In this document: positions 21,301 to 32,560 of the stretch, piece by piece
How positions within the stretch are numbered: position 1 is the stretch's first letter
Layout: the number at the start of each line of letters is the position of its first letter
Source of the DNA: Biomphalaria glabrata
Taxonomy: Eukaryota; Mollusca; Gastropoda; Planorbidae
Assembly (NCBI RefSeq): GCF_947242115.1
Contig: NC_074715.1
Span: forward strand, 54,766,670 to 54,830,669
Direction: 5' to 3'
DNA: 64,000 bases
Made by a program: the position numbers and the translations under genes
Notes under the pieces: generated by a model
Database searches by the model: none
Told to the model about the DNA's origin: nothing
What the model saw: the letters and a program-made list of their open reading frames with translations, nothing else

Positions 21301-22300
21301 TTCAATGCTGACATAACAGACAGTTTGTTATTATTGTATTTGAAAAACATAAATGTCTATCAAAATTGAGGCCTACTTTCTTAAACTCTTTACAAAGGTA
21401 ACCTGTTAATCATAAATACTGTATGTTAAAAGATGAAGTTAGTGATAGGCTTCTTCAAAAGTTGGTTACAAGTTTCAATTGTGATTATAGATCTGCTTGT
21501 TTGTTTGTTGTTTTTATGGTTGTTTTCTTTTTATTGAAAATAGTCAACTTTTTATGTGTGTGTGTGTTTGATCTCAAAACACACAATAAAAATTAAACTG
21601 AGTGAATTCATCAGTATGAATTTTAACCAGGTGCAGTAGTTTGTATTTCAAATATCTAATAAGTCCACTTGGGCGTTGTTTGCTTATTGGGAGCTCTGTT
21701 TAATTAGCCAGCCACTAGGAACTTTTGTCTCTTTAAAAAAAAAAATGAGCATTTCATTTAATTTCCTTTGAACTTTAAGATGACTCATTTTCAAAACCTG
21801 ATTGCATTCAAGGTTTGCGTGGCCGATTGCTGCACTTAGTGTAGCTATATTGGCTTAGCCAATGTACAAGGAACTATTGCATATTGGTAATAAGCTAAAG
21901 CACAGGAAAATAGTATTTATTGATGACTATTGCTAACAGCCAATATGAAAAGGATTTTCAGCCAGTGCATGTTTTCAAGAGGGGAAAAGTCTTCTTAAAT
22001 AACTACAAACAATGATTTCATTGGCAGTTTTCTTTGCTTCTTTTCTCCTCATTTTCATCTTTGCTAATGTTACATTTATTTGTTTAGCTCAAGTTTATTT
22101 ATTTAATGACAATATTTTATCAAATCTTTAAAATTTCAAAAATAATTTAAAATTAACATATCACGTTTTTAAAAAAGTTGTTTTTTTATGTATCTTATAA
22201 CATGGTAACCACTATTGTCATTCCGAGACAAGAATAAAAATAGATGCACATTTTTTCAAGTCTATTTTTGCATTCCTAAAAGCATGTATGCATCCAAAAT
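21301..22300. other. AT-rich non-coding DNA
   Basis: Contains a short (GT)n at about 21558-21570 and no supported gene. Confidence 0.4.
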
Positions 22301-22491
22301 AGTGATACCCAGCATAGGGCCTGCAGGCCATATCTGGCCCATGGTGCAGTGCTGTTTGGCTTTTGAAGCTTCTGCTCATAGTGCATAATCAAACTGCAGA
22401 GGCAAATTTCATTTTGTTTTTAAATGTGGCCCATGACCTGTATTAGAAATTCAGCCTTCAGGCTGGAAAAGGTTGGGCAGCGCTGATCTAA
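22301..22491. mobile_element. Short non-autonomous hAT-like element (decayed)
   Basis: The left end reads 'tagtgatacccagcatagg' and the right end '...ggttgggcagcgctg'. The inverted right end 'cagcgctgcccaacc' matches the left imperfectly. Flanking 8-mers 'atccaaaa' and 'atctaaat' agree at 6 of 8 positions. The inside carries 'ctgcaggccatatctggccc', the kind of sequence seen near hAT ends. The boundaries are tentative. Confidence 0.45.
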
Positions 22492-22641
22492 ATCATTCCT
22501 TGTGAGTTTTGTCCACATCTTTCTTAAGCAATGCATGATTTTATTTCCTGTCCAACTTTTCATAGGCCAAAAAAAAAACTTGTAGGCTTTTTAAAATGTT
22601 GATAGAACAGAAAGAAAAAAATAGATTTAAGTTTTCTATTC

Positions 22642-22662
22642 GGGGGGGGGGGGGGGGGGGGG
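22642..22662 (+). repeat. Poly-G run of about 21 bases
   Basis: An uninterrupted G run between 'ttctattc' and 'cctctag'. A further G-rich block (about 23334-23350) and a C run at about 36662-36675 are similar. It could fold as a quadruplex, and its length is unreliable in most sequencing. Confidence 0.8.
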
Positions 22663-24370
22663 CCTCTAGTTATTAGAAACACAGCATTCGGTCCTACAAA
22701 AAAAAAAAAATTTTGTTGAGACTTAAATTTGTTTTGTTTTTTTAATAGATCAATTTTCATTGTCATCATCTCTAAATTGAATTATTCTCAATCTGAAAAA
22801 AAAAATTTGTCATAGAAACATTTATTACTACATAACCTGAAAAAAAAAAAGTTAAATATTGTATATTACGATATCTTATTGATTTTTACTAATGAATTTT
22901 TTATGTCAGTTTTTCTGTGTCTTATGACTCTTCTTTCATACATTTGTAAGTGTTTATTTCTTTGTATAGATCCTTTTATTTATTTTAACACACACATTGC
23001 TTCGTTTGTCTGGAACTGGTCTTAAGGTTTACCAGTGATATTTGTATTACATGTCCAGATTATAATTGTTTAATTTGGCCACATAGTTTTGTCACTATTC
23101 CATTCATTGGAAAAACTCAAGTTTTGCTGGATAAAACTTGCTTCATCAAAACATTGGTTTCGCTGGCTGGACTATCACCTTGATTCTACCTCTTATTGAA
23201 AAAAGTTCATGTTATTTTATGCTTTTGTTTGACTTTAGCACTCTCAAATATACAAAACATTAATCATAGGAAAATCATGAAACAATTGTGGTTTTTTTTG
23301 CCATGTCTACTACTGTTGTTAAAATTTTAGGGGAAAAGGGGGGGGGGGGACAAAAATGTCCTCTGTGGACCTCAAATTAATTTTTTTTTTATGTTTGCTT
23401 TTTGGTTTGTTTTATTTACATTTAGTTTGTCTTGCTTCTCATTTTATAAGTCTGAAGAAACCAAACAACATGAGTGAACATCTGTTTAATACTTATTTTG
23501 TACAAATTATATTTGGTAGCACTCTTTGACTTTTTTTTTTTTTTTGCTAAAGCCTTTCCTGTTGACTAAGTTTTAAATTTGCTGTGTGATTAGTACATTT
23601 AAAAAAAACAGTTTTGTATATGATATTATATTACATTATTATTCATAATTGTTACTTATCCATTTTTTTTTTACATTCAAACACTTGTACATTGACAGTA
23701 GAACTCTTTTGTGTTCTCCTGATTCTTACAATCATTCTAGAGGCAGCCATTTTATTTCTTGTTATTTGTAGTACTATGATTCAGTTGTTATTGTTGTCAA
23801 TTAGTGCTGCAAATGGTTATTATGTATTGTGTGTATATGGTTTTAAAATCTTTGATGATTATTCTAAAGACAATCTGAATAATGCTTCCCATTAATAAAT
23901 GATGGGTTTCTAGGCATTGAACTTGACTTGTTATAAACTAATAGGCCTGTAAGCTAATAAACTAGAAATGATTGAATTTAGTTGTGATGTCTTTTTTTCG
24001 TTTCATTTAAGAAATGTGCATTCTAAAAATAAAATAGACCCCATGTTTTAGGAAGTAATTCAAAGACATTTAGGTGGGGTAGCTAGGTCTTGTATTCCTT
24101 TTTAGCATTAAAGAAGCTACATGTCGCCCATAAATAAGCTAAATATAAATGTGAAGGTAACTGCTGAACCAATGCATTAAAGAAGTTGATAATCGTCTTG
24201 CAAGTACCTCTTTCACTCATGCTGCCTACAAATAAATGACGTCTACCAACCTGTGGTTGTCACCACTATTTTGAATAGTTCTTCAATCAAAGGGGCCTCC
24301 GTTCTTAAATAGGCTTACTTCGAATGGACCACCTTACAAATATAACTGTACCAGTGACTGTCATATAGTT
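22663..24370. other. AT-rich non-coding DNA
   Basis: Many homopolymer A/T runs. An open frame at 23614-23895 is hydrophobic because of its T-rich composition and shows no family motif. Confidence 0.4.
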
Positions 24371-24374
24371 ATGG

Positions 24375-24600
24375 ACTAGGCCGTGTCAAAGCTAAACAGA
24401 CACCGTAAGAGTGAAGCAATAAAAAATGATATCTCCTCATGAACTCAATGACCTCTTTGGCGCACCACAACAAACACATCACCATCACATCTCTGAGATC
24501 CAGACTGCGGCCCGTCTTCTCCTTCCTGGTGAGTTGGCCAAGCACGCTGTCAGTGTGGTAGCCAAGACCATCAGCAAGTACACCAACAGCAAAAAAAGTT
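24375..24600 (+). pseudogene. H2B: Histone H2B pseudogene fragment
   Basis: The plus-strand frame contains '[20 protein letters not shown]' followed by '[10 protein letters not shown]', the H2B C-terminal helix region (a normal animal H2B reads '[20 protein letters not shown]' and ends 'KYTSSK'). Upstream, 'ctcatgaactcaatgacctctttg' matches the H2B 'MNSFVNDIFER' segment with a small deletion. The stretch before that is a weaker match to the basic N-terminal part, with more lost. The normal stop after SSK is missing and the region between the two conserved blocks is scrambled. It is not a working histone. No intron is seen, which fits either a decayed member of a histone cluster or a retrocopy. 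Confidence 0.8.
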
Positions 24601-25860
24601 TTATAACAATAAGTCAAACAAAAGCCCTTATCATTTAACACATGCCATTTTTAGTGCCTCTTCTTGTTCACAATTAGATAATTGCCTATCCGATTGAGTC
24701 TCTTTTGATTTATCCACGTCATACTCTGTTAACAAAATTTAAGAAACTTGGTTCAAACTCTAAAAATAGAACTTTCCCCAAATGAAAATTATAGATCTAT
24801 TGTATTATTATATTATATTTGTCGAATGTCATAGACACACAAAAGGCCTTCTTAAATGCTGATAGATATTTTCTCAAACATATATTTTATTGCCTTGCAG
24901 ATTTAGATATTAGTAAATTTATTTGAAACAAAATGTGTAGCCACTTGGATGTCTTTGTTAAAAGATGGAAGGTCAACTCTTTTTTTTTTAAAGATTATAT
25001 CAACTCACTCTGTCTGTCTGGTAAAAAGCCTGCACACGTTAATTCTCACATATATTTCTAATCGCTTAGAATTATTATTATTATTAGTCTAGAAAAATCT
25101 AGATCTATTACAAATTGGATTACATGACTAATACAAAACAATTGATACAATTATTCTAAATATAAGCTTTATTTTTTTTTAAAGTGATTTTTTCTCTTTT
25201 TTCTTGTTATGTGATACTTTCCCACCCCAACACGAATTAGGTTAATGTCATCATCTTCCCTATTTCCCTCGTTTAGCACAGTGTAATAAAAGTTAAATCA
25301 CGTGACAATAACGTTTGTAGTCTACAGGGTATTAAGGTCAACGACTTCTCCCTAAAAAAACAACAACTTTGTAATTGTTACAATTTTTGAAATGGTCATA
25401 CACATTCCTCAATGTTTCATCTAGACTCGGCCAGCAAATTGTCTCTTCTAACACAGTTTTTCCAAAGTGTGGTAGCGTACGCGAATCCCAAAAGATGCTG
25501 AAAGAGTTTGAATAGAGTGCGCGTTGCATTGCATTGCATTATTAATGATGTTTTAAAATACTTATTTATTTTGTTCAGTTAATACATTAAATTAAAAGCT
25601 AATAACTTTTCAATCACATTTTATTACATGTATTAAAAACTAAAACATCGAATGTAGAGTGAAGACTAGAAAGCAAAGATAAGAATGTAGAGATAAAAAA
25701 ATGGAGATAAAAATGTTAATATGAGAATGTGAATATAAGAATGTGGAAATGAAATTGTGAATATAAGAATGTTAATATGGGAATGTGAAGGAATGTGGAG
25801 AAAAATGGCAGCTGCATCTGAAAAACGCGAAACAACTTAAAAAGACAAAGGCATAGCCCT
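24601..25860. other. AT-rich non-coding DNA
   Basis: It contains one copy of the 'ctctgtctgtctggtaaaaa' repeat core at 25006-25055 and 12-20 bp imperfect 'gaatgtgaatataagaatg' tandem units at about 25640-25800. No supported gene. Confidence 0.4.
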
Positions 25861-25864
25861 CAAC

Positions 25865-26345
25865 AAAAAAATTCAGACCGACACGCTCCCTGGTCACTGC
25901 CACATTCTTATGTGTGTGAATCTTGGACGCTGACTGCGGAACTAGAGAGGAAGATCCTAGCAATGAAATGGAGATAGTAAATATTTAATATACAAGGATC
26001 CTAGGCATCTCATACAAAAACAGCATCACAAAAGAACCGATAAGAATTAGGATCACAACGGCGATTGGGCCCCAAGATAACCTGCTTACAACTGTAAAAA
26101 AAACAACTCAAGCTAAACTTTATGGCCATATCACAAGGTCCCATTTTTTGCAAAGACCTTCCTTTATTAAAGAGTACCAGAAAAAAAGGAAAAAGGCAGA
26201 TAGAGAAAGCGATGGGACTCTGGGAAGACAACGTAAATGAATGGACGGGCCTGTAATTGAAAAAGATTCTAGCCAAGGCAAAAGATAGAGAGGAATGGAG
26301 AAAGATGGTCGACAGATCATGTGTTGTATCCCAGCGGTTCAACAG
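25865..26345 (+). mobile_element. Decayed LINE C-terminal fragment
   Basis: Across several frames the plus strand keeps pieces of a LINE C-terminus: a 'ESWTLTAELERKIL'-like piece near 25910-25960, a GRQRK-like basic motif near 26220 and 'EEWRKMVDRSCVV' near 26290-26325. Frame changes and stops are frequent. A very small piece of the same end recurs near 63440-63520. The clade is not determined. Confidence 0.6.
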
Positions 26346-26460
26346 TCTAGGGCACGTGTACTGCTTGGTCTCTTCAATTATCAATTTTTGTTCTGCCTCT
26401 CTTAGTTCATCATAGAACCAAAACATGATTTTGTTCATAAGAAATAATTTCATTTGTTCG

Positions 26461-26510
26461 TATCTGTGTGTGTGTGTGTGTATTTGTGTTTATGCGCATG
26501 TGTGTGATGA
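26461..26510. repeat. (GT)n-rich microsatellite
   Basis: Imperfect GT repeat, including 'ctgtgtgtgtgtgtgtgt' and a later 'tgcgcatgtgtgtg'. Confidence 0.85.
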
Positions 26511-26940
26511 TCCTATACGGTCAAATGTTTCAAGTCGCCATGTCGACACGTGTATTTTGGGTCGTGTTTTTATTATTATGTGCTATAGGCTAGGATTTTA
26601 GTGCACGAGTTTCGCTCGCGTGGCTAGCATTTAGAAACTAGCTGTGTTGCTGTACATTAAACTTGGAAAAAGGTGACTAGTCAAGCATTGTTATTTCACA
26701 TAGCACTTAACTCAGTGTTTTTCATACTGTATTCCCGGGATCTCAAGGTTCCACGTGACGAAGGAAGTTCCACACAAAGATGAAAACTATACAATTAAAA
26801 TAAATTCTTCTCTAAAAGCCAGTTTATACAATAGGATAACTTCAAAAATAATCGACTCGTCCCTCATTACTGTTTAATATGTCTATTACTATTCTATAAA
26901 GACCTTCACAAAAAATTTTGCATTGCGCGTTTTTAATGTT
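26511..26940. other. Non-coding DNA with a possible hAT-type terminus
   Basis: 'cagtgtttttcatactgtat' at 26714-26733 resembles the left end of a short hAT-type element. A matching right end was not placed nearby. Nothing else was recognised. Confidence 0.3.
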
Positions 26941-26944
26941 ATAA

Positions 26945-27055
26945 CATGCTTAGTGCACTAGGGTCCAATCTCATTTATAGAATAATGGAATGGGCAAAGG
27001 GAATACATGTGTATGAGAATGTTTCCAAACTAACTTAGGGCGCTCAGTTAAAGGA
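26945..27055 (-). mobile_element. SINE fragment (family C body)
   Basis: 'gtccaatctcatttatagaa' followed by 'ttagggcgctcagttaaa' matches the non-tRNA body of the SINE at 17218-17400. The promoter half is missing. Confidence 0.55.
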
Positions 27056-27738
27056 ATGGACCTTATTCGCCAATCGTTAACAAGCAATATTTAGCCACGT
27101 GATTCTCTATCTCTTCTATACAAATTACGTAATACACACAGGCTGACAGTTTTTTTCAATTATTCGACTCAAATTTTAAATCCTTCGAAAAAACAATTTC
27201 CTGGTGCATATTAAGAATGACCTCTAGCTGCTTAACTAAGCGGTTTGTATGACTACTTCTATGTCACACAGTCTACAATAGAAATACACGTCTTCTTATT
27301 TTATTGTGATCTCTACTGGCAAGCTGTTCAGTTTATAACCGATGTAAACGAACTGAAAACAACTTAACTATAAAATAAACGTAATTTTACTATCAATATT
27401 TCAAGAACTAGACTAATTTAACATTGTTACTTTCTCTTTACAGACCATTGGATGACAGCCGGAATTTCTCGAAAATTTGACTTATCATAAAATTATTTAC
27501 TTAAAAATTGTATTTATATTTTATTTATATATCACTGGAAACATTAAAATATAAGGGTTATTTGTTAAATGCTTCAATTTAACGGTCCAAATATTATTTT
27601 GTAATTAAATCTGTGATTTCACTGTAAATTATAGTTATTTCGCGATAGGGGGTGCGAGCTCTTGAATAAATGGGGGAGGTGGAGCAAGTCATTTTCTTTT
27701 TCAAGTGAAGAAAAAAAAACGTAATATTTTTGTATAGT
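27056..27738. other. AT-rich non-coding DNA
   Basis: No supported feature was seen. Confidence 0.4.
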
Positions 27739-27750
27739 TATCAATCCATG

Positions 27751-29155
27751 CCAGATCCACTCGCATGCCAGATGGAAAAATCCCTAAAGACATCCTGTAC
27801 GCTGAGCTAGCAGAGGGAGCCAGACCCAAAGGCCGCCCAAGACTAACTTACAGAGATGTCTGCAAGCGAGACATGAGAGCCATGGTCATCGACCAAAGTA
27901 TGTGGGAAGAGATAGCCCAAGACTAACTTACAGAGATGTCTGCAAGCGAGACATGAGAGCCACGGGCATCGACCAAAGTATGTGGGAAGAGATAGCCCAA
28001 GACTAACTTACAGAGATGTCTGCAAGCGAGACATGAGAGCCATGGGCATCGACCAAAGTATGTGGGAAGAGATAGCCCAAGACTAACTTACAGAGATGTC
28101 TGCAAGCGAGACATGAGAGCCATGGGCATTGACCAAAGTATGTGGGAAGAGATAGCCCAAGACTAACTTACAGAGATGTCTGCAAGCGAGACATAAGAGC
28201 CATGGGCATCGACCAAAGTATGTGGGAAGAGATAGCCCAAGACTAACTTACAGAGATGTCTGCAAGCGAGACATGAGAGCCATGGGCATCGACCAAAGTA
28301 TGTGGGAAGAGATAGCCCAAGACTAACTTACAGAGATGTCTGCAAGCGAGACATGAGAGCCACGGGCATCGACCAAAGTATGTGGGAGGAGATAGCCCAA
28401 GACTAACTTACAGAGATGTCTGCAAGCGAGACATGAGAGCCATGGGCATCGACCAAAGTATGTGGGAGGAGATAGCCCAAGACTAACTTACAGAGATGTC
28501 TGCCAGCGAGACATGAGAGCCATGGGCATCGACCAAAGTATGTGGGAAGAGATAGCCCAAGACTAACTTACAGAGATGTCTGCAAGCGATACATGAGAGC
28601 CATGGGCATCGACCAAAGTATGTGGGAAGAGATAGCCCAAGACTAACTTACAGAGATGTCTGCAAGCGATACATGAGAGCCATGGGCATCGACCAAAGTA
28701 TGTGGGAGGAGATAGCCCAAGACTAACTTACAGAGATGTCTGCAAGCGAGACATGAGAGCCATGGGCATCGACCAAAGTATGTGGGAAGAGATAGCCCAA
28801 GACTAACTTACAGAGATGTCTGCAAGCGAGACATGAGAGCCATGGGCATCGACCAAAGTATGTGAGAAGAGATAGCCCAAGACCGGACAGCATGGAAACA
28901 GAGTGTACGTGCTGGTACGAACTTTGCTGAATGCACAAGAAATGAAGCTGCATCGGTCAAGAGAAAGAAAAAGAAAGCTGCCCTGTCAGTGAGCCCTAGG
29001 ACAGATGAATATAAATGCTCGAACTGTGGCAAACTCTGCCGATCCAGAATTGGCTTGATCAGCCACTCCAGATTCTGCCACGTCTCAAGACGTAACCAAA
29101 GCCAGTGACTCATCTGGGCGCATCCATTGTCTTACGAGACAGAAGGAGCCATGTA
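27751..29155 (+). mobile_element. 5'-truncated LINE insertion containing a minisatellite
   Basis: Flanked by a perfect 12-bp target duplication TATCAATCCATG (27739-27750 and 29156-29167). It codes only the end of a LINE polyprotein: 'KDILYAELAEGARPKGRPRL', then 'TYRDVCKRDMRAM', and after the repeat array 'DRTAWKQSVRAG' and a terminal zinc finger 'CSNCGKLCRSRIGLISHSRF' with C/H pairs at both ends. The TGA stop lies near 29108. The finger and the 'GRPRLTYRDVCKRD' block are a common LINE C-terminus in invertebrates. Internal tandem expansion (27841-28880) destroyed the frame. Confidence 0.85.
27841..28880 (+). repeat. Minisatellite, 13 units of 80 bp, derived from LINE coding sequence
   Basis: 'gactaacttacagagatgtc' starts at 27841 and recurs every 80 bp up to 28801, giving 13 units. 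Each unit is the LINE segment coding 'LTYRDVCKRDM' to 'MWEEIAQ'. The LINE has the 9-mer 'gcccaagac' at the start of the unit and again where the unit ends, so the two 9-mers mark where duplication began. Units differ by single substitutions, for example cacggg/catggg, gcgaga/gcgata and gaagag/gaggag. The 80-bp period shifts the reading frame in each unit. Confidence 0.97.
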
Positions 29156-29167
29156 TATCAATCCATG

Positions 29168-29704
29168 TTTTGTTATTAACCAAGCCAAATGACATTTCAT
29201 GTATTACAAATGTTTTTATTTTAACTTCGTTTCATCTTTTAAAAAGAAAGAGCAATTCGGGTGCTGGTCCTTAAAGCGTGTGTAAAGATGCGGATGGGCT
29301 GAGTGTATTGTGTAGACAAATGGCTTTGTGTGGGTGAATGCAACAACACACTGGATAAAGAGTAGGATTCTGATAGCGGTTAGTACATATAAATGTGAAA
29401 GAGATGGTACATGGGTTGACCATTCTAGATTGCTTGAATGTGAACGACGACTATATCCACACTCCCCAATGGAGTACAAACTTAGATTTAGTTACAGATC
29501 AGCCGATTCACATATACAAGTAAGCCTATCTCATTAAAACCGATAACAAGATAGTAAATACACCCATACACATATAGTACTCGGGCGCCTAGGCTAATAT
29601 TGCAATTTATGTAATAATATTTTAAAGTATAACAATTTGTCAACAGAACTTATCATTACCGGTAACAAACTAAATAAAAGAGAAAAAATAATATCCCTTT
29701 CATA
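29168..29704. other. Non-coding DNA
   Basis: Opposing short open frames at 29216-29479 (minus) and 29328-29537 (plus) have no motif and overlap each other. Neither is supported. Confidence 0.4.
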
Positions 29705-29712
29705 CTCTATAA

Positions 29713-30702
29713 CAGAGGTTCTCAAACTTTTTTGATCCGGGGACTCCTTTGAATAATCAAAATTTGCCCTCGAATCTCAAAGTGACAAAGCTACAGAACT
29801 ACATAGTAGATAATTTTTAAAATGTAGAAAAAAAAGTAAAGGGGAAGGATTGATTTATGAAATTGTAACTTTTGTTAAAAGTAAGTTTTAAAATAAATAC
29901 TTGGATAACTGTCACGAGATTTTAGGAGTGTATTTGTGTCCGGGTCAATGTTTTTATAAATAGCAACCGCAAATTTCAAGTCCTTTTTTTTTTTAATGTC
30001 ATGAGATTCTTGGCGGCAATGTATCCAAATAAAAGACGGGAAATCAGCCAACAACTTTGTACAATGATCCATAATGCAGGGTATAAAATTGGAATTATTT
30101 TTGAAACCAGAATCTTTCATATCATTGTTCAAACATTGGTTGTAAGTTCCTCTTTTTGTGTGTGTGTTTTTATTGTGTGTGTGTGTTGATATCTCAATTA
30201 GCTGCTCCTGCATTAGTATGGATTGATCTGTGTAATGAAATGATAACGACTAGAATACCAATAACATGGCTTTATTCGACAAAATTAGACTACAGTAAAC
30301 AGTGAATGACACCAGCACGTTTAGCATACCACTGATGCAGTCTATACACACATACACAATGGCCATGACCTTCAGACACGCTGGACGCACGCAGAAAATC
30401 AACTCAGTTACACTACAATCTGTTATTGGGATCTAGAGTTTGTCTACGCGCTAAAGAGTTCAGTAGAGTCCACTAGGGTATATCAGGTGAAGAGTGTCTT
30501 CAAATCTGTTGCCTAGGTCGTCATAAAATAGTTCGTAAAAGACAATAAACAATAGAGATGGGCGAGTCGATTATTATTCGAATTATCCGATCGAATTAAC
30601 TGGCTATCAGCGAAGAAATTATTTTAATTGTAAACTATTTTCTTTTTTTTTTTTTTCGGACCTCCCCACGGTCGTATGTGGACCACAGTTTGAGAACCAC
30701 TT
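29713..30702. mobile_element. Non-autonomous hAT-like element, about 990 bp
   Basis: The left end 'cagaggttctcaaacttttt' and the right end 'agtttgagaaccactt' are inverted repeats around 'GGTTCTCAAAC'. The flanking 8-mers 'ctctataa' (29705-29712) and 'ctttataa' (30703-30710) differ at one position, fitting an old 8-bp hAT target duplication. No transposase motif is seen inside. The interior may be a deletion derivative or contain other repeats. Confidence 0.6.
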
Positions 30703-30866
30703 CTTTATAAACAAACATAATCCCGCTCCTAACAAAAAAAAAACCAGTTTGAGAACCACTTCTTTATAAACAAACAGAATCCCGCTCCTAACAAAAAAAA
30801 AAAAAAAACCCAGTTTGAGAACCACTTCTTTATAAACAAACAGAATCCCGCTCCTAACAAAGACCA
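30686..30866 (+). repeat. Three tandem copies of the hAT right end plus flank
   Basis: The segment 'cagtttgagaaccacttctt' plus following flank and 'cccgctcctaacaaa' starts at 30686, 30745 and 30811. The spacings of 59 and 66 bp differ by the length of an oligo-A run. Each unit includes the right terminal sequence and the adjacent target-duplication sequence, so the array grew after insertion. Confidence 0.85.
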
Positions 30867-31034
30867 GCTTAGCACTCGAACTTCTGGCCCAACACACATA
30901 GTCTCCCCTGAATAAAAAAAATGTTAACAACACAATCCTCATGTCTCACAATAAAAAACAACTTGCACACAGTCTCACATCTTACACCCCTCTCTCCTGA
31001 CATACTGTACTAGTGGAGAGGCTTTTTACAAAAC

Positions 31035-31135
31035 TTAAATTGACTCTGTCCGTCTGGAAAAAAATCTGAACACGTTATTACTCCAGCACCTATTTTCTGA
31101 TCAAGTTGAAACTTCACTACTGGAATTCTGTCTCC
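31035..31135 (+). repeat. Dispersed repeat core ('ctgtccgtctgg' family)
   Basis: 'ttgactctgtccgtctgg', 'tgaacacgttattactcc' and 'gatcaagttgaaacttc' match, in order, the segments at 36965-37075 and, inverted, 61960-62070. Shorter copies are at 25006-25055 and at 36575-36620 (inverted). Confidence 0.6.
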
Positions 31136-31230
31136 CCGCACCTTCGATATGGAGTCACGGAGGTCATGGTCTCACGCGTGACGGCTGGGGGATTGGTGGT
31201 GTCAGGATTCGAGACCAAGATCGTCTAGAC

Positions 31231-31428
31231 CAGGGGTTCTCAACCTGTGGATCGCGACCCCTTTGGGGGTCGATTGACGACTTGCCAGGGGTCGCCTAAG
31301 ACCATCGAAAATATGGATTGTTATTGTCTACTCTTCTATTGCTGTGTGTGTGTAAGGGGGGAGGGGTCGCGGCAAAGTGAGGAATTGTAAAAAAGGGGTC
31401 ACCGAGCTTAAAAGGTTGAGAACCGCTA
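31231..31428. mobile_element. hAT-type MITE, 198 bp, perfect 8-bp target duplication
   Basis: Ends are 'caggggttctcaacctgtgg' and '...aaggttgagaaccgcta'. The inverted right end reads TAGCGGTTCTCAACC. The flanking 8-mer GTCTAGAC is perfect on both sides (31223-31230 and 31429-31436). It has no coding capacity. The motif GGTTCTCAACC is widespread at animal hAT ends. Confidence 0.85.
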
Positions 31429-31436
31429 GTCTAGAC

Positions 31437-32139
31437 GACAGTGTGGAGCGCATAGAACACGACCGAGCAGCCATCTATCTTGTGTGTAATAATAAATCTA
31501 ACCAATCTAGTTAATTAAAACTAGTTTACATTGATAATTAGCGATGTTTATTTTAATGTCTATCAATTAATATTAGATCAATCTAACATTTATTTACTTT
31601 TTTTTCTTTTGGTCTTCTAATGAAATAATTCAGAAACCAGTGAATCTATTTCTAAACGTTTGCTGTTTTTCGCTTGTGCTAATATGTTTATATTACGTCA
31701 ATGTTTGTTGTGAATGTTTTTGTGAGAAAGTACTGGAAAGGATATTACGAAATAAAAAAAAAAAGGAAAGTCTTCTATGTCTACTTGTATAAACACAAAG
31801 TCTCTGTTAGTATTATTGTTATAATTAATGTCTACAGTATTTTATTTATTTATCTGTGACAACAGAACATCGCTCATGGATAGAACAGCAAGTGAAGTTA
31901 ACCTGCTCTGTGTCCTAGAACTTGTTATATACTTTTTTACTTCTCTCAACTTCGAGAATGACCGAGGCCATTCGTTATAAAAAGCCTCAACACTGACCTG
32001 CAACGTCACAACCTGTGGACAGTGCAGATCAATAGCTAGTTGTCACGTCGGAATGACCACTCTTCTGAACAAACGGTAACAGGCTTTGACAGTGTTTGGA
32101 AAACACAAAATGCGTATATATGGTATAGAGTAGTATAGT
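31437..32139. other. AT-rich non-coding DNA
   Basis: No supported feature was seen. Confidence 0.4.
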
Positions 32140-32560
32140 CTATAGACCATGTTTGGGGAACAACTGAAGCATCAACAAAAAAAATAATTACAGATCTTCA
32201 TCAACAGATGTCTGAGAAATATCTTAAAAATATACCTGTACGACAAAATTAAAAAAAACACCTGTGTGAGATTGGTTGACAGAGAAATTAAGATATGCAG
32301 ATCTTAGAAATAAAGTGGAGATGGATTGGTCACACCCTTACAAAAGATACCAACAACAGAGCTAGACAGGCTTTAAGAGTGGAACCCCCAAGGCATAAGA
32401 CGTAGAGGGAGACCAAAAAAGACGTGGCGACGCAGTGTAGGCTACTAGATGAAGCCGAGAGGACCGGGAAGAGCTGGGAAGCCATTAAAAAACTAGCAAG
32501 AGACCGTGGATGTGGTGTGCTTTTACTGAGGCCCTAGGTTCCATGAGGAACGCAAAGGAA
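32140..32560 (+). mobile_element. Decayed LINE C-terminal fragment
   Basis: The plus strand codes, with frame changes, 'KWRWIGHTL', 'NRARQAL', a GRPKKTWRR-like basic block, 'GKSWEAIKKLARDRG' and a terminal stretch. This is the C-terminus of another LINE lineage ('W.GH', 'GRP..TWRR'). The 5' part is lost. Confidence 0.65.

Noticed and set aside
25338-25529. Minus-strand peptide with 'CWPSLDETLRNVYDHFKNC' recalling an integrase zinc finger
   Set aside because: Only a vague resemblance, with no catalytic core or LTR nearby; too weak to call.
27841-28880. Regular repeats resembling a CRISPR array
   Set aside because: The 80-bp units are contiguous and nearly identical with no unique spacers, and they are a piece of LINE coding sequence in an animal genome.
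28723-29113. Minus-strand open frames over the minisatellite and LINE end
   Set aside because: Antisense shadows of the LINE coding sequence.
30619-30942. 107-residue minus-strand open frame with internal repeats
   Set aside because: It is translation of the tandem hAT-end array and oligo-A runs, not a gene.
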